Shown: piece after piece, positions 42,406 through 51,368 of the stretch
Numbering within the stretch: the stretch's first letter is position 1
Layout of the letters: every line of letters begins with the position of its first letter
NCBI RefSeq assembly: GCF_000060345.1
Contig: NC_008571.1
Span: forward strand, 1,426,001 to 1,490,000
Length of the DNA stretch: 64,000 nt
Direction of reading: 5' to 3'
Source of the DNA: Christiangramia forsetii KT0803
GTDB lineage: Bacteria > Bacteroidota > Bacteroidia > Flavobacteriales > Flavobacteriaceae
Translations under genes and position numbers: made by a program
Notes under the pieces: model-generated
The model's database searches: none
Seen by the model: only the letters and a program-made list of their open reading frames with translations
Told to the model about the DNA's origin: nothing

Positions 42406-42437
42406 AAAAATCCTGAGATTAAATCATCAGGATTTTT
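42406..42437. terminator. Bidirectional terminator between deoD and the first universal stress gene
   Basis: AAAAATCCTGA (42406-42416) pairs with TCAGGATTTTT (42427-42437). A-run before and T-run after make it usable by both converging genes. Confidence 0.85.
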
Positions 42438-42473
42438 ACATAAATTTTACTTACTGCTAAAAAAATTAGCAGT

Positions 42474-43307
42474 TTAAATCTTAAAAGTAATTACCGGAAT
42501 ATTGGCATGATTTGCAACATCTTCTCCTACGCTGCCATAAAAGAAATGGCTTAAACCTTGTCGACCATGTGTGGGAATAGCGATGGCATCAATTTTCAAT
42601 TCATTGCAGTAATTAAAGATTCCTTTTTCTGCGGTGTAATCATCATAGAATATAATTTCATCTTTAATCTCCTTATTATCCACTCCCACATCGATTAAAA
42701 AATTATGGGCTTTTAGATTCATTTCACTGGAACTCATAAATTTTTCAGGGATATTAATGAACAGTATTTTGGGTTCCACGTTAAAAACTTTAAAGAATTT
42801 TCTTACCCTTATAAATGAATTTAGAGTGTCAGGTTCAAAATCGGTTACAAAAACTGCATTTTCAATATTAAAGTTAGAAGTTCTTTCTTTTATAACCAGT
42901 ACTGGAATATCTGAAGTACGTACTACTTTTTCAGTATTAGAACCAATAAAAACTTCCTTCATGCCGGTTGATCCTTGGGAACCCATTACAATTAGATCGG
43001 CTTTATATTCTGATGCTAACTCATTAACTTCAGCAAAGACCTTATTGGTGGTGACCACTTCTTGAATATCTAATCCATTTAGATAGTCTTTATCCAGCAA
43101 TTTCTGAAAACCCTTCCTGGTAAGTTTCATATAATAGATGGCATTAAATACCTCTTGTTTTTCATCTTTGGTAAGAAAAGATTCCGAGAGGCCCATCATA
43201 TGGAGCACAATAATTTCAGCATTTTGTTTTTTTGCAATACTGGCAGCAACTTCCAGAGCATATTCTGAATATTCTGAAAAATCTACGGGTACGAGTATAG
43301 TTTTCAT
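42474..43307 (-). CDS. Universal stress protein, tandem Usp domains
   Basis: A 277-residue protein of two Usp domains. Domain 1 (1-145) has the nucleotide-binding pattern VMGSQGSTGMKEVFIGSNTE; domain 2 ends GRQGLSHFFYGSVGEDVANH with the same pattern. Usp proteins act in stress and growth-arrest survival. A TGA-N6-TCA dyad at 43355 drives it, so it is expected to be induced under low O2, like several Usp genes under FNR-type control elsewhere. Confidence 0.93.
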   Translation of the reverse strand: MKTILVPVDFSEYSEYALEVAASIAKKQNAEIIVLHMMGLSESFLTKDEKQEVFNAIYYMKLTRKGFQKLLDKDYLNGLDIQEVVTTNKVFAEVNELASEYKADLIVMGSQGSTGMKEVFIGSNTEKVVRTSDIPVLVIKERTSNFNIENAVFVTDFEPDTLNSFIRVRKFFKVFNVEPKILFINIPEKFMSSSEMNLKAHNFLIDVGVDNKEIKDEIIFYDDYTAEKGIFNYCNELKIDAIAIPTHGRQGLSHFFYGSVGEDVANHANIPVITFKI

Positions 43308-43326
43308 GGTTTGAAAATTTTATAAT

Positions 43327-43372
43327 CAAATCTAATTAATTCTTCTAGTGGAAAATATGACACACGTCAACA
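43327..43372 (-). promoter_or_regulatory. CRP/FNR-type activator site of the first universal stress gene
   Basis: ATATGACACACGTCAACA (43355-43372) keeps the full left arm and TCA on the right. On the minus strand TAGATTTG occupies 43334-43327, with TTTG 35 bp from the dyad centre. The start codon is 48 bp away. Confidence 0.75.
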
Positions 43373-43451
43373 TTTTGAAGAAATTATTTCAATTTTTAGC
43401 GAATTATTAGGAGTAAATGGGGTTGAAATTCAGTAAATTATATATAAAAAA

Positions 43452-43676
43452 ATGAGAGTTACTGGTATGTTTTTTCTGATCATTACCACCTTGATTTTGG
43501 TGCTTCTAAGCATTTTATCTATGCTGGATTTCTCATTTAGTGTCCTTTTTTATCTTATGTGTTTTGGTCAGCTCTTTCTTTTATTTACAGTCTATAAGGT
43601 ACTTACCGATAAATACTCTACTAAAAAAACCTTTGATGATCTTTACGAGGATTACTCACCAACTTTAAAAGACTAA
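43452..43676 (+). CDS. Small two-helix membrane protein
   Basis: A 74-residue protein with two hydrophobic helices (about 6-24 and 28-48) and a short acidic, tyrosine-containing tail (FDDLYEDYSPTLKD). No family recognised. It lies 67 bases before the histidine kinase gene in the same direction, so it may be co-transcribed with the sensor pair and could interact with it, but nothing in the sequence proves this. Confidence 0.55.
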   Translation: MRVTGMFFLIITTLILVLLSILSMLDFSFSVLFYLMCFGQLFLLFTVYKVLTDKYSTKKTFDDLYEDYSPTLKD

Positions 43677-43743
43677 TCTTATCATACCTCTGTTATTTTT
43701 AAAAAAAGATTTTACCTTTAAGGTTCATTAAAAAGAACTTAAT

Positions 43744-45006
43744 TTGCAGGATACTTTTCTTGATAATAAAAACCTATTTAACCTTCTTTTTGAGGCAGCT
43801 TCTGAAGGTATTATCGTGGTCAATTCTAAACAAATCGTCGTCGTAGCTAATACCGCGGCAGAAGAAATGTTTGGATACAAAAAGGGGCAGATTATTAACC
43901 AACATCTGGACATCCTAATTCCTAAGAAATATCATCACCGGCACCATAATCATTTTAATAAATTCCTTGATAATAGTGAAAAGCGTCAGATGGGGCATGG
44001 CAGGGATCTGTATGGAGCAAAAAAAGACGGTACATTATTTCCTGTAGAAGCCGGTCTAAATCCATTTAAGATGAACGGCGAAGATTATGTAATGTCGCTT
44101 GTGATAGATATTAGCGTTAGAAAAGAGACACAAAGGCAAATAAAGGAACTAAACAGTGAACTTGAAGAAAAGATAAAAATAAGAACCCTGGAATTACGCG
44201 AAAGTGTAGATGATTTAAAGGACTTAAATCTGGATCTCGAAGAGGAAATAAATCGGCGAAAAGAAGCTGAAAAAAAGATCAAGGATGCGCTTCAAAAAGA
44301 GAAAGAACTGAGTGATCTAAAAACAAAATTCCTTTCTCTGGTATCTCATGAATTTAAAACCCCATTAAGCGGAATTCTTACTTCGGCAACCCTGGCAGAA
44401 AAATATATAAAGGAAGAACAGCAGGAGAAAAGGGAAAAGCACTTATTAACGATTAGAAATAAGGTGCATTATCTAAATAATATCCTTAATGATTTTCTAT
44501 CAATAGAGCGATTGGATAGTGGCCGGGGACAATATAAATTTTCAAAATTCGGTTTAAAGCGACTGATTAACGAGGTGATATATAATGCGAATATTACCTT
44601 AAAAGACGGGCAGGAAATCAATTATCCCAAAGACATAGAAGATGTAGAGCTCTATATGGACGAAAAGATATTAGAATTGATCCTTTCTAACCTGCTGGGC
44701 AATGCCATAAAATATTCTCCGGAGAACACGCTCATTAAATTTATGGTAGAATTTGAAAGAGAGTCAATTATTTTTAAAATTGAAGATCAGGGACGGGGAA
44801 TTCCGGAGAAAGATCAGAAGCATATTTTTGAAAGGTATTTTAGAGCTGAGAATGCGTTGCTGGATCAAGGAACCGGTATTGGGTTGAATATTGCCAAAAC
44901 ACATCTTGAGAATCTGGGAGGTACCATTGAATTTAAGAGTGTAGAAAACAAAGGAACCACATTTAAGGTGAAGATTCCTATGAATAATTCATATACAGAA
45001 AACTAA
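43744..45006 (+). CDS. PAS-domain sensor histidine kinase, FixL-like
   Basis: A 420-residue soluble kinase that starts with TTG. The PAS domain (about 10-125) contains IPKKYHHRHHNHFNKFL and EKRQMGHGRDLYGAKKDG. Aligned by eye to FixL, H67 falls on the proximal haem histidine and R87 on the distal arginine. A coiled coil follows (130-190), then HisKA with H202 (SLVSHEFKTPLSG) and the ATPase domain (LLGNAIKYSPENT, DQGRGIP, GTGIGLNIA). No membrane helix. Similar PAS domains without haem are common, so O2 sensing is an inference supported by the partner gene and regulon. Confidence 0.85.
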   Translation: MQDTFLDNKNLFNLLFEAASEGIIVVNSKQIVVVANTAAEEMFGYKKGQIINQHLDILIPKKYHHRHHNHFNKFLDNSEKRQMGHGRDLYGAKKDGTLFPVEAGLNPFKMNGEDYVMSLVIDISVRKETQRQIKELNSELEEKIKIRTLELRESVDDLKDLNLDLEEEINRRKEAEKKIKDALQKEKELSDLKTKFLSLVSHEFKTPLSGILTSATLAEKYIKEEQQEKREKHLLTIRNKVHYLNNILNDFLSIERLDSGRGQYKFSKFGLKRLINEVIYNANITLKDGQEINYPKDIEDVELYMDEKILELILSNLLGNAIKYSPENTLIKFMVEFERESIIFKIEDQGRGIPEKDQKHIFERYFRAENALLDQGTGIGLNIAKTHLENLGGTIEFKSVENKGTTFKVKIPMNNSYTEN

Positions 45007-45021
45007 GTTTAGAGAAACAAT

Positions 45022-46065
45022 ATGAAAAAATTATTGCTAATTGAAGATGATGTGACTGTAAGAGAGAATACGGCAGAACTTCTCGAACTCTCTAATTATG
45101 ATGTAATTACAGCGAGTAACGGGATGCTAGGTATCGAAAAAGCGGAACAAAACCTTCCCGATATTATCGTGTGTGATATCATGATGCCGGAAATTGACGG
45201 ATATGGAGTGCTGGAGGCACTGGGCAAAAATCCTAATACGCTCAATATTCCATTTATTTTCCTTTCAGCAAAGACAGAGCATAAAGATATTAGAAAAGGA
45301 ATGGATCTTGGGGCTGATGATTACTTGACCAAACCTTTTGAAGAAGAAGAGTTAGTAAGTGCTATTGAAAGTAGGCTGGCCAAAGTGGCAATTCTCAATG
45401 CCAATAGAAATGGAAATCCTGTTGCAAGAAATGATGAAAAACTTAAAACGCTGGACGATTTAAGAACAATTTTTCAACAACAGGATTTACAGTTTATTAA
45501 AAAAGGAGAAAGCGTTTACGAAAAAGATAAGCATGCCAATTTCTTTTACCTGCTGAAAAGGGGCGTAGTTAAGGTTCATCGTATAGACAACCAGGGAAAA
45601 GAACTGATCACTGAACTTTATAAGGAAGATGATTTTTTTGGGAATCACGCAGATGATCCTCAATCATCTTATGAAGACTATGCAACGGCTATGGAAGACA
45701 CGCAGTTGTACGCTCTTTCCAGAGAAGAGTTTCATAAAATACTTTCTGAAAATCCAAAAATTTCCATGCAGCTTGTGGAGGTACTAAGTAATAACCTTTC
45801 TGAATTGAAGCAGCAATTAATGGATATGGCTTACGGATCTGTTAGAAAGAAAACAGCCAAAACCATTATGATGTTTGCAGAAAGAATTAAAAAACATCCA
45901 CTAAAAAGTATTCGCATATCCAGGGCAGATCTTGCCGGAGTAGCCGGTATGGCACCAGAAAGCTTGATTAGAACGCTTTCAGAATTCAAAAAAGAAGGGC
46001 TTATAGAGATCGAAGGACGTAACATCAAATTGCTTAATTCTGAAGCTTTAAAAATGGTCAAATAA
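45022..46065 (+). CDS. Response regulator: receiver domain fused to CRP/FNR module
   Basis: A 347-residue protein. The receiver (1-125) has phospho-acceptor D52 (VCDIMMPEIDG) and the KPF lysine motif. A cyclic-nucleotide-binding-type beta-roll (about 150-260) and a CRP/FNR helix-turn-helix (about 285-340) follow. In the recognition helix (GMAPESLIRTLSEF) the E and R that contact TGA half-sites in CRP and FNR are kept. The CRP part has no cysteines, so no FNR-type Fe-S cluster: the signal should come by phosphorylation from the kinase 15 bases upstream. Best local candidate to bind the ten TGA-N6-TCA dyads. Confidence 0.9.
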   Translation: MKKLLLIEDDVTVRENTAELLELSNYDVITASNGMLGIEKAEQNLPDIIVCDIMMPEIDGYGVLEALGKNPNTLNIPFIFLSAKTEHKDIRKGMDLGADDYLTKPFEEEELVSAIESRLAKVAILNANRNGNPVARNDEKLKTLDDLRTIFQQQDLQFIKKGESVYEKDKHANFFYLLKRGVVKVHRIDNQGKELITELYKEDDFFGNHADDPQSSYEDYATAMEDTQLYALSREEFHKILSENPKISMQLVEVLSNNLSELKQQLMDMAYGSVRKKTAKTIMMFAERIKKHPLKSIRISRADLAGVAGMAPESLIRTLSEFKKEGLIEIEGRNIKLLNSEALKMVK

Positions 46066-46090
46066 GAAGGTCTTTTATTTAATGAATAAT

Positions 46091-46136
46091 AACTGATTTT
46101 CATCATTTTTTTGGTTGAGGACTTCACTTAATTTCG
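46091..46136 (+). promoter_or_regulatory. CRP/FNR-type activator site of the second universal stress gene
   Basis: AACTGATTTTCATCATTT (46091-46108) keeps TGA-N6-TCAT. A TAATTTCG element at 46129-46136 is centred 35 bp from the dyad centre. The start codon is 48 bp downstream of the dyad. Confidence 0.7.
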
Positions 46137-46155
46137 CTGTATTAAGTGATAATCC

Positions 46156-46923
46156 ATGAATGTTTTAATTCTTACCGATTTTTCAGATACCTCCGATAAT
46201 GCGGGTAGATACGCCGTAGATTTTCTCCAGAAGACTGCAGCAAATTTCTATTTACTGAATATCCATAATTTCAATTTTGATAGATCTGCTCATAAACTTT
46301 TGGATAAAGAGTTAGTTGGTACTTTACATAACCTGGAATTGGGAGTGAAAATTCTGGAATATTATACGAAGAACAAGCAACATAAATTTAATACCATACT
46401 TTCTTCTGAAAATCTTATCAGTGCAGTTAGAAAGGCAATGCTGGAAAAGAAAATCGACCTTATTTTTATAGGAGCCGTGAGCCAGGAAGAACATGCCCAT
46501 CCCATTCTGGGAGATCATGCCTATGATGTGGTACGCAAGATCAAGTGCAATATTATAGCAGTTCCTGCAGGATGTAACTTTGAAAATCCCAGAAAAGCAG
46601 TTTTTCCGGTAGACCGTACTATTTTGTCTACTCTTGAACAACAAAAGATTTTTGATAATCTTGCCTATCTGAATACTTCAGAATTTACCTTGTTAGAAAT
46701 AAAAGATGTAGATAAGGAATATTCAGAAAATACTAAAGATAGCATTCCTTTTAAAGCACCTGTTTTTTTTACCAGGAACCTGTTTAAGAATATTCAGAAA
46801 GAATTTGATATCATTTTTATTTTCGGGAAGAATCTAAATATATGCGACAGGCTCTTGCATACCGAGTATGGATTTACAGCAAATATGGATATTGAAATTC
46901 CCATATTTGTGTACCATGGATAA
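46156..46923 (+). CDS. Universal stress family protein, divergent
   Basis: A 255-residue Usp-fold protein. The first half begins MNVLILTDFSDTSDNAGRYA like other Usp proteins, but the nucleotide-binding segment reads GAVSQEEHAHPILGDHAYDVV and lacks the usual glycine pattern, so ATP binding is doubtful. The second half is a weaker repeat. It lies just after the receiver-CRP gene with its own dyad-bearing promoter. Confidence 0.8.
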   Translation: MNVLILTDFSDTSDNAGRYAVDFLQKTAANFYLLNIHNFNFDRSAHKLLDKELVGTLHNLELGVKILEYYTKNKQHKFNTILSSENLISAVRKAMLEKKIDLIFIGAVSQEEHAHPILGDHAYDVVRKIKCNIIAVPAGCNFENPRKAVFPVDRTILSTLEQQKIFDNLAYLNTSEFTLLEIKDVDKEYSENTKDSIPFKAPVFFTRNLFKNIQKEFDIIFIFGKNLNICDRLLHTEYGFTANMDIEIPIFVYHG

Positions 46924-47075
46924 CTTTTTCTCGTAATATTAAATAGTTTATTCTGAACTGATAGTTTTAGCATTACAATTAATAACGTCACCCTGAATCG
47001 TTTTCAGAGTCTTTTTATTAGGCTAAGTATTTTTCGGCAGTAAATAAAATTTAAGTAATATATAACGTAAAATAG

Positions 47076-47096
47076 ATGCTGAAAGAACTTCAGCAT
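47076..47096. repeat. Short REP-like hairpin
   Basis: ATGCTGAA (47076-47083) pairs with TTCAGCAT (47089-47096) across a 5-base loop, between the converging Usp and globin genes. Similar small palindromes are scattered through flavobacterial intergenic DNA. Confidence 0.5.
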
Positions 47097-47168
47097 GATG
47101 TATTTTCTAAGTAGTAATTTTTAAAAACTTTCTCTATTCTATGTTACGAAGATGGATGGTAGCAGTAA

Positions 47169-47561
47169 TTATAATTTAGCCTGGCGTCCCTGGTAGATTC
47201 TTAGGAAAAGATGTGTAGACATTTTGCGGGCATTATTCTTCAATCGCTGAGCCATTTCTCCTTCAAATAGCTCGTCTATAGTTTGAAACCAAAGGTTGAG
47301 CCAGATCCCAAAATGATATTCTGTGATACTATTGTTATGTTCCATGTCTACTTTTACGTGTGCCATGGCAGGATTTCCTCGGAAACTGCCAGTAAAGAAC
47401 AGGTTACTTTCCCAAAAATCGGTAAGCTTTTCCAAATGCTCATCCCAATCTTCAATAGTATTGTTGAAAAAGTAACCTATTTCTTCATTCTTTCTAACCT
47501 TGCTGTAAAAAGTTACAACCAGTTTATTAATATCGGCACGTTCTTTTAAATCTTCTTTCAT
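47169..47561 (-). CDS. Truncated haemoglobin, group III type, second copy
   Basis: A 130-residue globin with the same general pattern as the one at 21600: LEKLTDFWESNLFFTGSFRG, proximal histidine in ITEYHFGIWL, and FQTIDELFEGEMAQRLKNNA. It probably binds NO or O2. It lies three bases after the 93-residue membrane protein, and the pair is led by a TGA-N6-TCA dyad at 47900, so this copy belongs to the low-O2 regulon while the other does not show such a site. Confidence 0.88.
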   Translation of the reverse strand: MKEDLKERADINKLVVTFYSKVRKNEEIGYFFNNTIEDWDEHLEKLTDFWESNLFFTGSFRGNPAMAHVKVDMEHNNSITEYHFGIWLNLWFQTIDELFEGEMAQRLKNNARKMSTHLFLRIYQGRQAKL

Positions 47562-47564
47562 AGA

Positions 47565-47846
47565 CTAGAGTATATTGATAAGAATAAAAGTAGTGCTTAC
47601 CAAAAGACTTATAATTAAAGAATTGAATACAAATTTAGATTTTAGCTGCGCAAGCACAGATGCATTAAACCACATACAAACTACAACGATAAGTCCAAGT
47701 TGAATCATGTCTACTAATCCATGTCCATTCATTAGTACAAGCATGGCTGCGATAGACCCCAAACAGCTGGAAACTATGATACCTGTAGTTGCTCCGGCAT
47801 AAAAATCTCTAGTGAATTCTGAAAGTTGTTTTTGATAAAAAGTCAT
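47565..47846 (-). CDS. Small membrane protein paired with the globin gene
   Basis: A 93-residue protein with three hydrophobic segments (about 16-36, 41-60, 70-92) and no recognised motif. It is the first gene after a strong dyad-bearing promoter and overlaps no other frame with homology. Close pairing with the truncated haemoglobin suggests a membrane partner in O2 or NO response (inference). Family unknown. Confidence 0.6.
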   Translation of the reverse strand: MTFYQKQLSEFTRDFYAGATTGIIVSSCLGSIAAMLVLMNGHGLVDMIQLGLIVVVCMWFNASVLAQLKSKFVFNSLIISLLVSTTFILINIL

Positions 47847-47871
47847 GATTTCTAATTTTTTATTTCTACTG

Positions 47872-47917
47872 TAAAATTATACAAGGTGGTAGTTTTAAAA
47901 TATGACGGGAGTCAGGA
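47872..47917 (-). promoter_or_regulatory. CRP/FNR-type activator site of the membrane protein/globin pair
   Basis: ATATGACGGGAGTCAGGA (47900-47917) keeps the left arm and TCA. On the minus strand TAATTTTA occupies 47879-47872, 35 bp from the dyad centre. The start codon is 54 bp away. Confidence 0.75.
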
Positions 47918-47990
47918 AATGGGAAATATCCTAAAATATGGAAATTCAACTTATGGAATGAAGTAATAGATGTAACTGCAAGCACAACGC

Positions 47991-48034
47991 AATGAAGCGA
48001 AGCAATTTCTATGACGAAATCACCTCGCTTCATT
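47991..48034. repeat. Palindrome downstream of the CoA-transferase gene
   Basis: AATGAAGCGA (47991-48000) and TCGCTTCATT (48025-48034) are perfect inverted copies. It may be a transcript-end hairpin for the gene ending at 48061 or a REP-like repeat. Confidence 0.5.
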
Positions 48035-48060
48035 TCACTTGCTAAAAGAATTAGCTAAAA

Positions 48061-49338
48061 TTATGCGTTCAATCTCTCGAATGCCTGTTTTGAAAGTTCT
48101 TCCCTGTGATCTGGATGTGAAATAGAAATAAGTGCTTTGGCACGTTGTTTCAGATTTTTACCGAATAAGTCTACCACTCCGTATTCCGTAGCAATATAAT
48201 GCACGTGTGCGCGCGTTGTAGTTACTCCGGCTCCTTCCTTCAGGTACGGAACAATTTTAGAAACTCCATTTTTTGTAACGGAAGGCATGGCGATAATAGC
48301 TTTTCCTCCTTCAGAAAGTGCCGCACCTCTTATAAAATCCATTTGTCCACCAACCCCGGAATATTGAATTTTACCAATGGTATCTGCACAAACCTGTCCG
48401 GTAAGATCTATTTCAATAGCCGAGTTAATGGCAGTTACCTTGGGATTTCTTCGAATAATGGCTGTATCGTTGGTATAAGCAGCTTCCTTAAAATGTACTA
48501 AGGGATTATCATCTACAAAATCATAAAGCTTTGGAGAACCTACGGCAAAGCAGGTAACCAGCTTTCCGGTTTTGACCTGTTTTTCCTCTCCGGTAATCAC
48601 TCCTTTTTCGATCAATGGCAGGATTCCGTCTGAAAACATTTCCGTATGAATTCCCAAACGTTTATGATTCGTGAGATTATTCAGTACTACATTCGGGATT
48701 CCACCAATGCCCATTTGTAAAGTAGCTCCATCTTCAACAAGTTCGGCTACATGTTTTCCTATCTGTTTTTCGATTTCGGTAGGTTCAGATAAATGGGCAG
48801 AATGAATTGGCTGATCTATTTCTATTGCGGCGTCTATCTGGCTAATATGGATAATTCCATCACCATGGGTTCTGGGAACGTTTGGATTAATTTGCGCAAT
48901 TACTTTTTTCGCGTTCTGTATGGCCGGTAGCGTAATGTCTACTGAAACGCCTAAAGAACAATATCCGTGCTTGTCTGGCGGAGAGACCTGAATAAAGGCA
49001 AAATCCAGAGGTAAAATATTTCTTCGGAAGAGTAAATGTATATCACTTAAGAAAATAGGAATATAGGCACCATAATCTGAATTCACGGCTTTTCTCACAT
49101 TTCCGCCTACAAAACAGCTGTTCGTTTTGAAGGAATCTTGATAAGGAGGTTCAGTATAGAGCGCTTTCCCTTCAGTATGAATTTGTATGATCTCTACATT
49201 TTTTAGATCGCTATATCTTTGGCACAAAGCATCTACTAATACATTTGGGGTCATAGCGGCTCCCTGTACAAACACACGCTGATTAGATTTTATTTCCTTT
49301 ACTGCGTCCTGAACACTGACGATATTTAGACTTTTCAT
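48061..49338 (-). CDS. Acetyl-CoA hydrolase/transferase family protein
   Basis: A 425-residue family I CoA-transferase. It has the catalytic-glutamate region INSAIEIDLTGQVCADTIG, the oxyanion and CoA-binding loops QMGIGGIPNVVLNNL and GVGGQMDFIRGAALSEGGKA, and the N-terminal GAAMTPNVLVDAL. Members include acetate- and 4-hydroxybutyrate-CoA transferases; the substrate cannot be told apart here. It may serve acetate metabolism under low-O2 growth. No regulatory dyad is visible in the 46 bases before it. Confidence 0.9.
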   Translation of the reverse strand: MKSLNIVSVQDAVKEIKSNQRVFVQGAAMTPNVLVDALCQRYSDLKNVEIIQIHTEGKALYTEPPYQDSFKTNSCFVGGNVRKAVNSDYGAYIPIFLSDIHLLFRRNILPLDFAFIQVSPPDKHGYCSLGVSVDITLPAIQNAKKVIAQINPNVPRTHGDGIIHISQIDAAIEIDQPIHSAHLSEPTEIEKQIGKHVAELVEDGATLQMGIGGIPNVVLNNLTNHKRLGIHTEMFSDGILPLIEKGVITGEEKQVKTGKLVTCFAVGSPKLYDFVDDNPLVHFKEAAYTNDTAIIRRNPKVTAINSAIEIDLTGQVCADTIGKIQYSGVGGQMDFIRGAALSEGGKAIIAMPSVTKNGVSKIVPYLKEGAGVTTTRAHVHYIATEYGVVDLFGKNLKQRAKALISISHPDHREELSKQAFERLNA

Positions 49339-49384
49339 GGTGATTTTAGCTTTTTTATAATTTAATAGATTTGCGGCACTTATA

Positions 49385-49951
49385 TCAATTTTTCACTACT
49401 AGATTGAATTGTACTTCTATCATTTCATCAACTTCTATAAGACCTAAGGCTTTTTTTGGGGGCTCTAATTGAAAGTCTGTGATATTTATTTTTAAAGTTC
49501 CCTGGAACCTGTTCTTATCAAGATGGACAGGTAGTTCATAATGTCTTTTATGTCCTGCAATTTCCAGGCTTATCATCGCTTTTGCATACTCTTCGGAAAT
49601 TAATTCAGCATTATTCAAGAAAATTACGATCTCAGGAAATTCTTCTGAAACTAACAGATCCTGAAAATCTGAATTCATTCGTTTATTTCCGCAGTCGAAA
49701 GCGTCAATTTCCAGATGAAGTTCAAAATCTTTGAAATATAACGTGTTATCTTTTTCTGAAATTTGAACAGTTCGTTCACCGCTGATTTTGTTAATATCAA
49801 ATTCACAGTTGAATTTGTTAACGTTTGTGCTACCAGCGATTACTAATTCACTGCTTTTTAGAATTTTGATAATTTCATTTTTAAAATCTTGCTGAGCAGT
49901 AAGAAGCACTGAAAAAAGCAAAAATCCTGCACAAATTAAAAAACGTTTCAT
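49385..49951 (-). CDS. YceI-like exported protein, divergent
   Basis: A 188-residue protein with a signal peptide (to LLTAQQ) and a YceI-like lipocalin barrel pattern: ELVIAGSTNVNKFNCEFD at the start, MISLEIAGHKRHYELPVHL and LKINITDFQLEPPKKALGLI near the end. YceI proteins bind polyisoprenoid-type lipids. It is the last gene of the YceI-porin-YceI cluster. Confidence 0.75.
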   Translation of the reverse strand: MKRFLICAGFLLFSVLLTAQQDFKNEIIKILKSSELVIAGSTNVNKFNCEFDINKISGERTVQISEKDNTLYFKDFELHLEIDAFDCGNKRMNSDFQDLLVSEEFPEIVIFLNNAELISEEYAKAMISLEIAGHKRHYELPVHLDKNRFQGTLKINITDFQLEPPKKALGLIEVDEMIEVQFNLVVKN

Positions 49952-50045
49952 GATTAAGAAATTTGAGATTATAAGAAAGAATTTTGAGCAGAGCTACTTA
50001 AAATGGGTGATCAAGCAACTCCACTCAAAAATCAGCATTCAAAAT

Positions 50046-51344
50046 TTAGAAACTTATCACGGCTTCAAACACAATTCCATCAGCATCACCATCGTTATGA
50101 ACATCGGTAAGCGGATAATCAGAATAACTCTGATTCATATATTCAATCTTTGCCAGGATATTTTTGGTCATAAACCAGCCAGCGCCAATATTAAATCTAT
50201 CCACACTTACCTCTTCACCAGTGGCCAGCTCTCCATCTACGTAGTTATAACGTCCTCCTACATATAGTTTTTCATCTGTTCCAAACCTGTAGATAAGTTC
50301 CCCTGCGTACTGGTTCCAATCCCTTGTATCACTTTCTGCTGCTGCTTTCCCAGAAGCTCTTTCGTAGATTCCGAAGAATTCAAGTCCGCCATATTTCACG
50401 AAAGGGTTTACCATAATAGAAGTTAATTCGTTTCTAAGATTCGGGTTTACCCTTGCAGATCTAAAACCATCACCTCCGCCGTCTATATCAGTAAATAAAT
50501 TGTAATAACGGGATCCTGCACGGTCACCACTATATAAATAAGCGCTGGCAGTCTGGTTAGTATGATACACAGAACCTGTTAATCTGAATCTTAGATCCTC
50601 ATTTAGATAATCATCGTATCCAACTTTTGCGAGTAGGGAAGGGCTGGTGTTTTTAGGATTGGTAACAGACTGATTCAATTTACCATTCGTTGCACCTACC
50701 ATAGCCAGGAATCCTTTATTGAAATAATAAACTTCAGCTCCAACTTCTGTGGTAAAACTGTCCATTAAATAGTTACCGACAAATGGATTATAGAGAGCCA
50801 TTGCGTTATCAGATCTTCTAAAGTGGGCATCACCATAGTTATTCTCCATGTGGCCTATTTTGATTCTCATATGTTTCATAAGATCTTCAGCAAAACCTTC
50901 ACTAATAAAGTCTAATTTGTCTATTTGAAGATAACCTCCTTTTACGTAAGTTTCGGTATGGTGTTGAGAAGATAAATATGTTCTAAGGTGTAACTGAACA
51001 CCATCATATAACATCACCTGGAAATCTAAATTCGCGGTAGCAAGATTAAAATTACCGCCAATGTCCTGTAAAACTGGAGTTGATTCATTTCCTGAATTTT
51101 CATGGTCTATATCCTGAAACTGCAGCGCGAATGCACCACCAACTCTTACATTTATACCACCAAAATTGGTAAGGCTGTCTTTTTCAGGTTCAAATTCATT
51201 AATTCCAGTTTGATCAGGATTTCTAAAGTTATCAAAGTCACGATCAAATAAGGATCTTTTGAAAAAGCTATCTTCCTGGGCTTGCATCTGGAGGCCAAAA
51301 ACGGCTACGAGCAGCAATACGAAATATTTGATTGAATTTTTCAT
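50046..51344 (-). CDS. Outer-membrane porin-like beta-barrel protein
   Basis: A 432-residue protein with signal peptide (to about residue 22, MQAQ), alternating amphipathic strands throughout, and a terminal phenylalanine (FEAVISF) typical of outer-membrane barrels. VRVGGAFALQFQDID and RIKIGHMENNYGDAHFRRSD resemble phosphate-selective or general anion porins, but the solute is not identified. It lies between two YceI-like genes, 24 bases after the first. Confidence 0.75.
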   Translation of the reverse strand: MKNSIKYFVLLLVAVFGLQMQAQEDSFFKRSLFDRDFDNFRNPDQTGINEFEPEKDSLTNFGGINVRVGGAFALQFQDIDHENSGNESTPVLQDIGGNFNLATANLDFQVMLYDGVQLHLRTYLSSQHHTETYVKGGYLQIDKLDFISEGFAEDLMKHMRIKIGHMENNYGDAHFRRSDNAMALYNPFVGNYLMDSFTTEVGAEVYYFNKGFLAMVGATNGKLNQSVTNPKNTSPSLLAKVGYDDYLNEDLRFRLTGSVYHTNQTASAYLYSGDRAGSRYYNLFTDIDGGGDGFRSARVNPNLRNELTSIMVNPFVKYGGLEFFGIYERASGKAAAESDTRDWNQYAGELIYRFGTDEKLYVGGRYNYVDGELATGEEVSVDRFNIGAGWFMTKNILAKIEYMNQSYSDYPLTDVHNDGDADGIVFEAVISF

Positions 51345-51368
51345 GGTTTCTAAATTTTATGGTTGCTT

